From the NCBI GenBank assembly GCA_949987705.1, contig CATLJY010000284.1, forward strand, positions 1-64,000: 64,000 bases of DNA. Direction: 5' to 3'. The translations under genes were made by a program, and so were the position numbers. Below the pieces are notes generated by a model. It saw nothing but the letters and a program-made list of their open reading frames with translations, was not told the origin of the DNA and did no database searches. How positions within the stretch are numbered: position 1 is the stretch's first letter; each line of letters opens with the position of its first letter. This DNA is from Thereva unica (lineage: Eukaryota > Arthropoda > Insecta > Diptera > Therevidae). Of this stretch, positions 1 through 15,000 are shown in pieces.

Positions 1-1130
1 AAAGTGAATTTAAGTTATTTTCGATGTACTCGATGAATGTAACTTAATTTCGATGAATAAAGTGAATTTAAGTTATTTGCTATGTACTCGATGAATATAA
101 CTTAATTTCGATGAATAAAGTGAATTTAAGTTATTTTCGATGTACTCGATGAATGTAACTTAATTTCGATGAATAAAGTGAATTTAAGTTATTTTCGATG
201 TACTCGATGAATATAACTTAATTTCGATGAATAAAGTGAATTTAAGTTATTTGCTATGTACTCGATGAATATAACCTTAATTTCGATGAATAAAGTGAAT
301 TTAAGTTATTTTCGATGTACTCGATGAATATAACTTAATTTCGATGAATAAAGTGAATTTAAGTTATTTTCGATGTATTTGATGAATGTAACTTAATTTC
401 GATGAATAAAGTGAATTTAAGTTATTTTCGATGTATTTGATGAATATGACTTAATTTCGATGAATAAAGTGAATTTAAGTTATTTGCTATGTACTCGATG
501 AATATAACTTAATTTCGATGAATAAAGTGAATTTAAGTTATTTTCGATGTATTTGATGAATGTAACTTAATTTCGATGAATAAAGTGAATTTAAGTTATT
601 TTCGATTTACTCGATGAATGTAACTTAATTTCGATGAATAAAGTGAATTTAAGTTATTTTCGATGTACTCGATGAATGTAACTTAATTTCGATGAATAAA
701 GTGAATTTAAGGTATTTTCGATGTACTCGCATGAATGTAACTTAATTTCGATGAATAAAGTGAATTTAAGTTATTTTCGATGTATTTGATGAATATGACT
801 TAATTTCGATGAATAAAGTGAATTTAAGTTATTTGCTATGTACTCGATGAATATAACTTAATTTCGATGAATAAAGTGAATTTAAGTTATTTTCGATGTA
901 TTTGATGAATGTAACTTAATTTCGATGAATAAAGTGAATTTAAGTTATTTTCGATGTACTCGATGAATGTAACTTAATTTCGATGAATAAAGTGAATTTA
1001 AGTTATTTTCGATGTACTCGATTAATGTAACTTAATTTCGATGAATAAAGTGAATTTAAGTTATTTTCGATGTACTCGACGAATGTAACTTAATTTCGAT
1101 GAATAAAGTGAATTTAAGTTATTTTCGATG

Positions 1131-3334
1131 TACTGGATGAATATAACTTAATTTCGATGATCAAAGTGGATTTAAGTTATTTTCGATGTACTCGATGAAT
1201 ATAACTTAATTTTGATGAATAAAGTGAATTTAAGTTATTTTCGATGTACTCGATGAATGTAACTTAATTTCGATGAATAAAGTGAATTTAAGTTATTTTC
1301 GATGTATTTGATGAATGTAACTTAATTTCGATGAATAAAGTGAATTTAAGTTATTTTCGATGTACTCGATGAATGTAACTTAATTTCGATGAATAAAGTG
1401 AATTTAAGTTATTTTCGATGTACTCGATGAATATAACTTAATTTCGATGAATAAAGTGAATTTAAGTTATTTTCGATGTATTTGATGAATATGACTTAAT
1501 TTCGATGATCAAAGTGAATTTAAGTTATTTTCGATGTACTCGATGAATGTAACTTAATTTCGATGAATAAAGTGAATTTAAGTTATTTGCTATGTACTCG
1601 ATGAATATAACTTAATTTCGATGAATAAAGTGAATTTAAGTTATTTTCGATGTACTCGATGAATTTATCTTAATTTCGATGAATAAAGTGAATTTAAGTT
1701 ATTTTCGATGTACTCGATGAATGTAACTTAATTTCGATGAATAAAGTGAATTTAAGTTATTTTCGATGTACTCGATGAATATAACTTAATTTCGATGAAT
1801 AAAGTGAATTTAAGTTATTTTCGATGTACTCGATAAATGTAACTTAATTTCGATGAATAAAGTGAATTTAAGTTATTTTCGATGTACTCGATGAATATAA
1901 CTTAATTTCGATGAATAAAGTGAATTTAAGTTATTTTCGATGTACTCGATGAATATAACTTAATTTCGATGAATAAAGTGAATTTAAGTTATTTTCGATG
2001 TACTCGATGAATGTAACTTAATTTCGATGAATAAAGTGAATTTAAGTTATTTGCTATGTACTCGATGAATATAACTTAATTTCGATGAATAAAGTGAATT
2101 TAAGTTATTTTCGATGTACTCGATGAATGTAACTTAATTTCGATGAATAAAGTGAATTTAAGTTATTTTCGATGTACTCGATGAATATAACTTAATTTCG
2201 ATGAATAAAGTGAATTTAAGTTATTTTCGATGTACTGGATGAATATAACTTAATTTCGATGATCAAAGTGGATTTAAGTTATTTTCGATGTACTCGATGA
2301 ATATAACTTAATTTTGATGAATAAAGTGAATTTAAGTTATTTTCGATGTACTCGATGAATGTAACTTAATTTCGATGAATAAAGTGAATTTAAGTTATTT
2401 TCGATGTATTTGATGAATGTAACTTAATTTCGATGAATAAAGTGAATTTAAGTTATTTTCGATGTACTCGATGAATGTAACTTAATTTCGATGAATAAAG
2501 TGAATTTAAGTTATTTTCGATGTACTCGATGAATATAACTTAATTTCGATGAATAAAGTGAATTTAAGTTATTTTCGATGTATTTGATGAATATGACTTA
2601 ATTTCGATGATCAAAGTGAATTTAAGTTATTTTCGATGTACTCGATGAATGTAACTTAATTTCGATGAATAAAGTGAATTTAAGTTATTTGCTATGTACT
2701 CGATGAATATAACTTAATTTCGATGAATAAAGTGAATTTAAGTTATTTTCGATGTACTCGATGAATTTATCTTAATTTCGATGAATAAAGTGAATTTAAG
2801 TTATTTTCGATGTACTCGATGAATGTAACTTAATTTCGATGAATAAAGTGAATTTAAGTTATTTTCGATGTACTCGATGAATATAACTTAATTTCGATGA
2901 ATAAAGTGAATTTAAGTTATTTTCGATGTACTCGATAAATGTAACTTAATTTCGATGAATAAAGTGAATTTAAGTTATTTTCGATGTACTCGATGAATAT
3001 AACTTAATTTCGATGAATAAAGTGAATTTAAGTTATTTTCGATGTACTCGATGAATATAACTTAATTTCGATGAATAAAGTGAATTTAAGTTATTTTCGA
3101 TGTACTCGATGAATGTAACTTAATTTCGATGAATAAAGTGAATTTAAGTTATTTGCTATGTACTCGATGAATATAACTTAATTTCGATGAATAAAGTGAA
3201 TTTAAGTTATTTTCGATGTACTCGATGAATGTAACTTAATTTCGATGAATAAAGTGAATTTAAGTTATTTTCGATGTACTCGGTGAATATAACTTAATTT
3301 CGATGAAAAAAGTGAATTTAAGTTATTTGCTATG
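1131..3334 (+). repeat. Tandem duplication of a 19-monomer (1102-bp) satellite block
   Basis: Two adjacent copies, about 1131-2232 and 2233-3334, share private variants at an offset of exactly 1102 bp (19 x 58): tactgg at 1131 and 2233, and gaatttatct at 1661 and 2763. Before 1131 the two copies differ, which places the left edge. This is a recent unequal exchange. Edges are good to about one monomer. Confidence 0.85.
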
Positions 3335-3849
3335 TACTCGATGAATATAACTTAATTTCGATGAATAAAGTGAATTTAAGTTATTTTCGATGTACTCGAT
3401 GAATATAACTTAATTTCGATGAATAAAGTGAATTTAAGTTATTTTCGATGTATTTGATGAATGTAACTTAATTTCGATGAATAAAGTGAATTTAAGTTAT
3501 TTTCGATGTATTTGATGAATATGACTTAATTTCGATGAATAAAGTGAATTTAAGTTATTTGCTATGTACTCGATGAATATAACTTAATTTCGATGAATAA
3601 AGTGAATTTAAGTTATTTTCGATGTATTTGATGAATGTAACTTAATTTCGATGAATAAAGTGAATTTAAGTTATTTTCGATTTACTCGATGAATGTAACT
3701 TAATTTCGATGAATAAAGTGAATTTAAGTTATTTTCGATGTACTCGATGAATGTAACTTAATTTCGATGAATAAAGTGAATTTAAGGTATTTTCGATGTA
3801 CTCGATGAATGTAACTTAATTTCGATGAATAAAGTGAATTTTAGATATT

Positions 3850-6800
3850 TTCGATGTACTCGATGAATATAACTTAATTTCGATGATCAAAGTGAATTTA
3901 AGTTATTTTCGATGTATTCGATGAATATAACTTAATTTCGATGATCAAAGTGAATTTAAGTTATTTTCGATGTACTCGATGAATATAACTTAATTTCGAT
4001 GAATAAAGTGAATTTAAGTTATTTGCGATGTACTCGATGAATGTAACTTAATTTCGATGAATAAAGTGAATTTAATTTATTTTCGATGTACTCGATGAAT
4101 ATAACTTAATTTCGATGATCAAAGTGAATTTAAGTTATTTTCGATGTACTCGATGAATGTAACTTAATTTCGATGAATAAAGTGAATTTAAGTTATTTTC
4201 GATGTACTCGATGAATATAACTTAATTTCGATGAATAAAGTGAATTTAAGTTATTTGCTATGTACTCGATGAATGTAACTTAATTTCGATGAATAAAGTG
4301 AATTTAAGTTATTTTCGATGTACTCGATGAATGTAACTTAATTTCGATGAATAAAGTGAATTTAAGTTATTTTCGATGTACTCGATGAATATAACTTAAT
4401 TTCGATGAATAAAGTGAATTTAAGTTATTTTCGATGTACTCGAAGAATGTAACTTAATTTCGATGAATAAAGTGAATTTAAGTTATTTTCGATGTATTTG
4501 ATGAATATGACTTAATTTCGATGAATAAAGTGAATTTAAGTTATTTGCTATGTACTCGATGAATATAACTTAATTTCGATGAATAAAGTGAATTTAAGTT
4601 ATTTTCGATGTATTTGATGAATGTAACTTAATTTCGATGAATAAAGTGAATTTAAGTTATTTTCGATGTACTCGATGAATGTAACTTAATTTCGATGAAT
4701 AAAGTGAATTTAAGTTATTTTCGATGTACTCGATGAATGTAACTTAATTTCGATGAATAAAGTGAATTTAAGTTATTTTCGATGTACTCGATGAATGTAA
4801 CTTAATTTCGATGAATAAAGTGAATTTAAGTTATTTTCGATGTACTGGATGAATATAACTTAATTTCGATGATCAAAGTGAATTTAAGTTATTTTCGATG
4901 TACTCGATGAATATAACTTAATTTTGATGAATAAAGTGAATTTAAGTGATTTTCGATGTACTCGATGAATGTAACTTAATTTCGATGAATAAAGTGAATT
5001 TAAGTTATTTTCGATGTATTTGATGAATATGACTTAATTTCGATGATCAAAGTGAATTTAAGTTATTTTCGATGTACTCGATGAATATAACTTAATTTCG
5101 ATGATCAAAGTGAATTTAAGTTATTTGCTATGTACTCGATGAATATAACTTAATTTCGATGAATAAAGTGAATTTAAGTTATTTTCGATGTACTCGATGA
5201 ATATAACTTAATTTCGATGAATAAAGTGAATTTAAGTTATTTTCGATGTACTCGATGAATGTAACTTAATTTCGATGAATAAAGTGAATTTAAGTTATTT
5301 TCGATGTATTTGATGAATATGACTTAATTTCGATGAATAAAGTGAATTTAAGTTATTTTCGATGTACTCGATGAATATAACTTAATTTCGATGATCAAAG
5401 TGAATTTAAGTTATTTTCGATGTATTTGATGAATGTAACTTAATTTCGATGAATAAAGTGAATTTAAGTTATTTTCGATGTACTCGATAAATGTAACTTA
5501 ATTTCGATGAATAAAGTGAATTTAAGTTATTTTCGATGTATTTGATGAATGTAACTTAATTTCGATGAATAAAGTGAATTTAAGTTATTTTCGATGTACT
5601 CGATGAATGTAACTTAATTTCGATGAATAAAGTGAATTTAAGTTATTTGCTATGTACTCGATGAATATAACTTAATTTCGATGAATAAAGTGAATTTAAG
5701 TTATTTTCGATGTATTTGATGAATATGACTTAATTTCGATGATCAAAGTGAGTTTAAGTTATTTTCGATGTACTCGATGAATGTAACTTAATTTCGATGA
5801 ATAAAGTGAATTTAAGTTATTTTCGATGTATTTGATGAATATGACTTAATTTCGATGAATAAAGTGAATTTAAGTTATTTGCTATGTACTCGATGAATAT
5901 AACTTAATTTCGATGAATAAAGTGAATTTAAGTTATTTTCGATGTATTTGATGAATGTAACTTAATTTCGATGAATAAAGTGAATTTAAGTTATTTTCGA
6001 TGTACTCGATGAATGTAACTTAATTTCGATGAATAAAGTGAATTTAAGTTATTTTCGATGTACTCGATAAATGTAACTTAATTTCGATGAATAAAGTGAA
6101 TTTAAGTTATTTTCGATGTACTCGATGAATGTAACTTAATTTCGATGAATAAAGTGAATTTAAGTTATTTTCGATGTACTCGATGAATATAACTTAATTT
6201 CGATGAATAAAGTGAATTTAAGTTATTTTCGATGTACTCGATGAATATAACTTAATTTCGATGAATAAAGTGAATTTAAGTTATTTTCGATGTATTTGAT
6301 GAATATGACTTAATTTCGATGATCAAAGTGAATTTAAGTTATTTTCGATGTATTTGATGAATATGACTTAATTTCGATGATCAAAGTGAATTTAAGTTAT
6401 TTTCGATGTACTCGATGAATATAACTTAATTTCTATGATCAAAGTGAATTTAAGTTATTTGCTATGTACTCGATGAATATAACTTAATTTCGATGAATAA
6501 AGTGAATTTAAGTTATTTTCGATGTACTCGATGAATATAACTTAATTTCGATGAATAAAGTGAATTTAAGTTATTTTCGATGTACTCGATGAATGTAACT
6601 TAATTTCGATGAATAAAGTGAATTTAAGTTATTTTCGATGTATTTGATGAATATGACTTAATTTCGATGAATAAAGTGAATTTAAGTTATTTGCTATGTA
6701 CTCGATGAATATAACTTAATTTCGATGAATAAAGTGAATTTAAGTTATTTTCGATGTATTTGATGAATGTAACTTAATTTCGATGAATAAAGTGAATTTA

Positions 6801-8350
6801 AGTTATTTTCGATGTACTCGATGAATGTAACTTAATTTCGATGAATAAAGTGAATTTAAGTTATTTTCGATGTATTTGATGAATGTAACTTAATTTCGAT
6901 GAATAAAGTGAATTTAAGTTATTTTCGATGTACTCGATGAATGTAACTTAATTTCGATGAATAAAGTGAATTTAAGTTATTTGCTATGTACTCGATGAAT
7001 ATAACTTAATTTCGATGAATAAAGTGAATTTAAGTTATTTTCGATGTATTTGATGAATATGACTTAATTTCGATGATCAAAGTGAATTTAAGTTATTTTC
7101 GATGTACTCGATGAATGTAACTTAATTTCGATGAATAAAGTGAATTTAAGTTATTTTCGATGTATTTGATGAATATGACTTAATTTCGATGAATAAAGTG
7201 AATTTAAGTTATTTGCTATGTACTCGATGAATATAACTTAATTTCGATGAATAAAGTGAATTTAAGTTATTTTCGATGTATTTGATGAATGTAACTTAAT
7301 TTCGATGAATAAAGTGAATTTAAGTTATTTTCGATGTAATCGATGAATGTAACTTAATTTCGATGAATAAAGTGAATTTAAGTTATTTTCGATGTACTCG
7401 ATGAATGTAACTTAATTTCGATGAATAAAGTGAATTTAAGTTATTTTCGATGTACTCGATGAATGTAACTTAATTTCGATGAATAAAGTGAATTTAAGTT
7501 ATTTTCGATGTACTCGATGAATATAACTTAATTTCGATGAATAAAGTGAATTTAAGTTATTTTCGATGTACTCGATGAATATAACTTAATTTCTTTGAAT
7601 AAAGTGAATTTAAGTTATTTTCGATGTATTTGATGAATATGACTTAATTTCGATGATCAAAGTGAATTTAAGTTATTTTCGATGTACTCGATGAATGTAA
7701 CTTAATTTCGATGAATAAAGTGAATTTAAGTTATTTGCTATGTACTCGATGAATATAACTTAATTTCGATGAATAAAGTGAATTTAAGTTGTTTTCGATG
7801 TATTTGATGAATGTAACTTAATTTCGATGAATAAAGTGAATTTAAGTTATTTTCGATGTACTCGATGAATGTAACTTAATTTCGATGAATAAAGTGAATT
7901 TAAGTTATTTTCGATGTACTCGATGAATGTAACTTAATTTCGATGAATAAAGTGAATTTAAGTTATTTTTCGATGTACTCGATGAATGTAACTTAATTTC
8001 GATGAATAAAGTGAATTTAAGTTATTTTCGATGTACTCGATGAATATAACTTAATTTCGATGATCAAAGTGAATTTAAGTTATTTTCGATGTACTCGATG
8101 AATATAACTTAATTTCGATGATCAAAGTGAATTTAAGTTATTTTCGATGTACTCGATGAATATAACTTAATTTCGATGAATAAAGTGAATTTAAGTTATT
8201 TGCGATGTACTCGATGAATGTAACTTAATTTCGATGAATAAAGTGAATTTAAGTTATTTCGATGTACTCGATGAATGTAACTTAATTTCGATGAATAAAG
8301 TGAATTTAAGTTATTTTCGATGTACTCGATGAATGTAACTTAATTTCGAT
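3850..8350 (+). repeat. About 4.5-kb satellite segment duplicated 10,092 bp downstream
   Basis: Private variants recur at an offset of exactly 10,092 bp (174 x 58): gtattcg at 3914 and 14006, tttaatttat at 4071 and 14163, cgaagaat at 4441 and 14533, attttgat at 4921 and 15013, agtttaag at 5751 and 15843, ttctatga at 6431 and 16523, ttctttga at 7591 and 17683. The second copy is about 13.94-18.43 kb. Within it, 6.3-8.3 kb also recurs at about 9.0-11.0 kb, offset 2668 bp (46 x 58). Edges are approximate. Confidence 0.85.
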
Positions 8351-8999
8351 GAATAAAGTGAATTTAAGTTATTTTCGATGTATTTGATGAATGTAACTTA
8401 ATTTCGATGAACTAAAGTGAATTTAAGTTATTTTCGATGTACTCGATGAATATAACTTAATTTCGATGATAAAGTGAATTTAAGTTATTTTCGATGTATT
8501 TGATGAATATGACTTAATTTCGATGATCAAAGTGAATTTAAGTTATTTTCGATGTACTCGATGAATGTAACTTAATTTCGATGAATAAAGTGAATTTAAG
8601 TTATTTTCGATGTATTTGATGAATATGACTTAATTTCGATGATCAAAGTGAATTTAAGTTATTTTCGATGTATTTGATGAATATGACTTAATTTCGATGA
8701 TCAAAGTGAATTTAAGTTATTTTCGATGTACTCGATGAATGTAACTTAATTTCGATGAATAAAGTGAATTTAAGTTATTTGCTATGTACTCGATGAATAT
8801 AACTTAATTTCGATGAATAAAGTGAATTTAAGTTATTTTCGATGTATTTGATGAATGTAACTTAATTTCGATGAATAAAGTGAATTTAAGTTATTTTCGA
8901 TGTACTCGATGAATATAACTTAATTTCGATGAATAAAGTGAATTTAAGTTATTTTCGATGTATTTGATGAATATGACTTAATTTCGATGATCAAAGTGA

Positions 9000-11900
9000 A
9001 TTTAAGTTATTTTCGATGTATTTGATGAATATGACTTAATTTCGATGATCAAAGTGAATTTAAGTTATTTTCGATGTACTCGATGAATATAACTTAATTT
9101 CTATGATCAAAGTGAATTTAAGTTATTTGCTATGTACTCGATGAATATAACTTAATTTCGATGAATAAAGTGAATTTAAGTTATTTTCGATGTACTCGAT
9201 GAATATAACTTAATTTCGATGAATAAAGTGAATTTAAGTTATTTTCGATGTACTCGATGAATGTAACTTAATTTCGATGAATAAAGTGAATTTAAGTTAT
9301 TTTCGATGTATTTGATGAATATGACTTAATTTCGATGAATAAAGTGAATTTAAGTTATTTGCTATGTACTCGATGAATATAACTTAATTTCGATGAATAA
9401 AGTGAATTTAAGTTATTTTCGATGTATTTGATGAATGTAACTTAATTTCGATGAATAAAGTGAATTTAAGTTATTTTCGATGTACTCGATGAATGTAACT
9501 TAATTTCGATGAATAAAGTGAATTTAAGTTATTTTCGATGTATTTGATGAATGTAACTTAATTTCGATGAATAAAGTGAATTTAAGTTATTTTCGATGTA
9601 CTCGATGAATGTAACTTAATTTCGATGAATAAAGTGAATTTAAGTTATTTGCTATGTACTCGATGAATATAACTTAATTTCGATGAATAAAGTGAATTTA
9701 AGTTATTTTCGATGTATTTGATGAATATGACTTAATTTCGATGATCAAAGTGAATTTAAGTTATTTTCGATGTACTCGATGAATGTAACTTAATTTCGAT
9801 GAATAAAGTGAATTTAAGTTATTTTCGATGTATTTGATGAATATGACTTAATTTCGATGAATAAAGTGAATTTAAGTTATTTGCTATGTACTCGATGAAT
9901 ATAACTTAATTTCGATGAATAAAGTGAATTTAAGTTATTTTCGATGTATTTGATGAATGTAACTTAATTTCGATGAATAAAGTGAATTTAAGTTATTTTC
10001 GATGTACTCGATGAATGTAACTTAATTTCGATGAATAAAGTGAATTTAAGTTATTTTCGATGTACTCGATGAATGTAACTTAATTTCGATGAATAAAGTG
10101 AATTTAAGTTATTTTCGATGTACTCGATGAATGTAACTTAATTTCGATGAATAAAGTGAATTTAAGTTATTTTCGATGTACTCGATGAATATAACTTAAT
10201 TTCGATGAATAAAGTGAATTTAAGTTATTTTCGATGTACTCGATGAATATAACTTAATTTCTTTGAATAAAGTGAATTTAAGTTATTTTCGATGTATTTG
10301 ATGAATATGACTTAATTTCGATGATCAAAGTGAATTTAAGTTATTTTCGATGTACTCGATGAATGTAACTTAATTTCGATGAATAAAGTGAATTTAAGTT
10401 ATTTGCTATGTACTCGATGAATATAACTTAATTTCGATGAATAAAGTGAATTTAAGTTGTTTTCGATGTATTTGATGAATGTAACTTAATTTCGATGAAT
10501 AAAGTGAATTTAAGTTATTTTCGATGTACTCGATGAATGTAACTTAATTTCGATGAATAAAGTGAATTTAAGTTATTTTCGATGTACTCGATGAATGTAA
10601 CTTAATTTCGATGAATAAAGTGAATTTAAGTTATTTTCGATGTACTCGATGAATGTAACTTAATTTCGATGAATAAAGTGAATTTAAGTTATTTTCGATG
10701 TACTCGATGAATATAACTTAATTTCGATGATCAAAGTGAATTTAAGTTATTTTCGATGTACTCGATGAATATAACTTAATTTCGATGATCAAAGTGAATT
10801 TAAGTTATTTTCGATGTACTCGATGAATATAACTTAATTTCGATGAATAAAGTGAATTTAAGTTATTTGCGATGTACTCGATGAATGTAACTTAATTTCG
10901 ATGAATAAAGTGAATTTAAGTTATTTTCGATGTACTCGATGAATGTAACTTAATTTCGATGAATAAAGTGAATTTAAGTTATTTTCGATGTACTCGATGA
11001 ATGTAACTTAATTTCGATGAATAAAGTGAATTTAATTTATTTTCGATGTACTCGATGAATATAACTTAATTTCGATGAATAAAGTGAATTTAAGTTATTT
11101 TCGATGTACTCGATGAATATAACTTAATTTCTTTGAATAAAGTGAATTTAAGTTATTTTCGATGTATTTGATGAATATGACTTAATTTCGATGATCAAAG
11201 TGAATTTAAGTTATTTTCGATGTACTCGATGAATGTAACTTAATTTCGATGAATAAAGTGAATTTAAGTTATTTGCTATGTACTCGATGAATATAACTTA
11301 ATTTCGATGAATAAAGTGAATTTAAGTTATTTTCGATGTATTTGATGAATGTAACTTAATTTCGATGAATAAAGTGAATTTAAGTTATTTTCGATGTACT
11401 CGATGAATGTAACTTAATTTCGATGAATAAAGTGAATTTAAGTTATTTTCGATGTACTCGATGAATGTAACTTAATTTCGATGAATAAAGTGAATTTAAG
11501 TTATTTTCGATGTACTCGATGAATGTAACTTAATTTCGATGAATAAAGTGAATTTAAGTTATTTTCGATGTACTCGATGAATATAACTTAATTTCGATGA
11601 TCAAAGTGAATTTAAGTTATTTTCGATGTGCTCGATGAATATAACTTAATTTCGATGAATAAAGTGAATTTAAGTTATTTTCGATGTACTCGATGAATGT
11701 AACTTAATTTCGATGAATAAAGTGAATTTAAGTTATTTTCGATGTACTCGATGAATATAACTTAATTTCGATGAATAAAGTGAATTTAAGTTATTTTCGA
11801 TGTACTCGATGAATGTAACTTAATTTCGATGAATAAAGTGAATTTAAGTTATTTTCGATGTACTCGATGAATGTAACTTAATTTCGATGAATAAAGTGAA

Positions 11901-12000
11901 TTTAAGTTATTTTCGATGTACTCGATGAATGTAACTTAATTTCGATGAATAAAGTGAATTTAAGTTATTTTCGATGTACTCGATGAATATAACTTAATTT
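9000..12000 (+). repeat. About 3-kb satellite segment duplicated 7,424 bp downstream
   Basis: Markers recur at an offset of 7424 bp (128 x 58): ttctatga at 9099 and 16523, ttctttga at 10259 and 17683 and at 11129 and 18553, gtgctcg at 11628 and 19052. The second copy is about 16.4-19.4 kb. With the 2668- and 10,092-bp offsets this gives three related copies of the same variant series in the left array. Edges are approximate. Confidence 0.82.
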
Positions 12001-15000
12001 CGATGATCAAAGTGAATTTAAGTTATTTTCGATGTACTCGATGAATATAACTTAATTTCGATGAATAAAGTGAATTTAAGTTATTTGCGATGTACTCGAT
12101 GAATGTAACTTAATTTCGATGAATAAAGTGAATTTAATTTATTTTCGATGTACTCGATGAATGTAACTTAATTTCGATGAATAAAGTGAATTTAAGTTAT
12201 TTTCGATGTATTTGATGAATGTAACTTAATTTCGATGAATAAAGTGAATTTAAGTTATTTTCGATGTACTCGATGAATGTAACTTAATTTCGATGAATAA
12301 AGTGAATTTAAGTTATTTTCGATGTATTTGATGAATGTAACTTAATTTCGATGAATAAAGTGAATTTAAGTTATTTTCGATGTACTCGATGAATGTAACT
12401 TAATTTCGATGATCAAAGTGAATTTAAGTTATTTTCGATGTACTCGATGAATGTAACTTAATTTCGATGAATAAAGTGAATTTAAGTTATTTTCGATGTA
12501 TTTGATGAATGTAACTTAATTTCGATGAATAAAGTGAATTTAAGTTATTTTCGATGTACTCGATGAATGTAACTTAATTTCGATGAATAAAGTGAATTTA
12601 AGTTATTTTCGATGTACTCGATGAATATAACTTAATTTCGATGATCAAAGTGAATTTAAGTTATTTTCGATGTATTCGATGAATATAACTTAATTTCGAT
12701 GATCAAAGTGAATTTAAGTTATTTTCGATGTACTCGATGAATATAACTTAATTTCGATGAATAAAGTGAATTTAAGTTATTTGCGATGTACTCGATGAAT
12801 GTAACTTAATTTCGATGAATAAAGTGAATTTAAGTTATTTTCGATGTACTCGATGAATGTAACTTAATTTCGATGAATAAAGTGAATTTAAGTTATTTTC
12901 GATGTACTCGATGAATGTAACTTAATTTCGATGAATAAAGTGAATTTAAGTTATTTTCGATGTACTGGATGAATATAACTTAATTTCGATGATCAAAGTG
13001 AATTTAAGTTATTTTCGATGTACTCGATGAATATAACTTAATTTTGATGAATAAAGTGAATTTAAGTGATTTTCGATGTACTCGATGAATGTAACTTAAT
13101 TTCGATGAATAAAGTGAATTTAAGTTATTTTCGATGTACTCGATGAATATAACTTAATTTCGATGATCAAAGTGAATTTAAGTTATTTTCGATGTATTCG
13201 ATGAATATAACTTAATTTCGATGATCAAAGTGAATTTAAGTTATTTTCGATGTACTCGATGAATGTAACTTAATTTCGATGAATAAAGTGAATTTAAGTT
13301 ATTTTCGATGTATTTGATGAATGTAACTTAATTTCGATGAATAAAGTGAATTTAAGTTATTTTCGATGTACTCGATGAATGTAACTTAATTTCGATGAAT
13401 AAAGTGAATTTAAGTTATTTTCGATGTACTCGATGAATGTAACTTAATTTCGATGAATAAAGTGAATTTAAGTTATTTTCGATGTACTCGATGAATATAA
13501 CTTAATTTCGATGATCAAAGTGAATTTAAGTTATTTTCGATGTATTCGATGAATATAACTTAATTTCGATGAATAAAGTGAATTTAAGTTATTTTCGATG
13601 TACTCGATGAATATAACTTAATTTCGATGATCAAAGTGAATTTAAGTTATTTTCGATGTATTCGATGAATATAACTTAATTTCGATGATCAAAGTGAATT
13701 TAAGTTATTTTCGATGTACTCGATGAATGTAACTTAATTTCGATGAATAAAGTGAATTTAAGTTATTTTCGATGTATTTGATGAATGTAACTTAATTTCG
13801 ATGAATAAAGTGAATTTAAGTTATTTTCGATGTACTCGATGAATGTAACTTAATTTCGATGAATAAAGTGAATTTAAGTTATTTTCGATGTACTCGATGA
13901 ATGTAACTTAATTTCGATGAATAAAGTGAATTTAAGTTATTTTCGATGTACTCGATGAATATAACTTAATTTCGATGATCAAAGTGAATTTAAGTTATTT
14001 TCGATGTATTCGATGAATATAACTTAATTTCGATGATCAAAGTGAATTTAAGTTATTTTCGATGTACTCGATGAATATAACTTAATTTCGATGAATAAAG
14101 TGAATTTAAGTTATTTGCGATGTACTCGATGAATGTAACTTAATTTCGATGAATAAAGTGAATTTAATTTATTTTCGATGTACTCGATGAATATAACTTA
14201 ATTTCGATGATCAAAGTGAATTTAAGTTATTTTCGATGTACTCGATGAATGTAACTTAATTTCGATGAATAAAGTGAATTTAAGTTATTTTCGATGTACT
14301 CGATGAATATAACTTAATTTCGATGAATAAAGTGAATTTAAGTTATTTGCTATGTACTCGATGAATGTAACTTAATTTCGATGAATAAAGTGAATTTAAG
14401 TTATTTTCGATGTACTCGATGAATGTAACTTAATTTCGATGAATAAAGTGAATTTAAGTTATTTTCGATGTACTCGATGAATATAACTTAATTTCGATGA
14501 ATAAAGTGAATTTAAGTTATTTTCGATGTACTCGAAGAATGTAACTTAATTTCGATGAATAAAGTGAATTTAAGTTATTTTCGATGTATTTGATGAATAT
14601 GACTTAATTTCGATGAATAAAGTGAATTTAAGTTATTTGCTATGTACTCGATGAATATAACTTAATTTCGATGAATAAAGTGAATTTAAGTTATTTTCGA
14701 TGTATTTGATGAATGTAACTTAATTTCGATGAATAAAGTGAATTTAAGTTATTTTCGATGTACTCGATGAATGTAACTTAATTTCGATGAATAAAGTGAA
14801 TTTAAGTTATTTTCGATGTACTCGATGAATGTAACTTAATTTCGATGAATAAAGTGAATTTAAGTTATTTTCGATGTACTCGATGAATGTAACTTAATTT
14901 CGATGAATAAAGTGAATTTAAGTTATTTTCGATGTACTGGATGAATATAACTTAATTTCGATGATCAAAGTGAATTTAAGTTATTTTCGATGTACTCGAT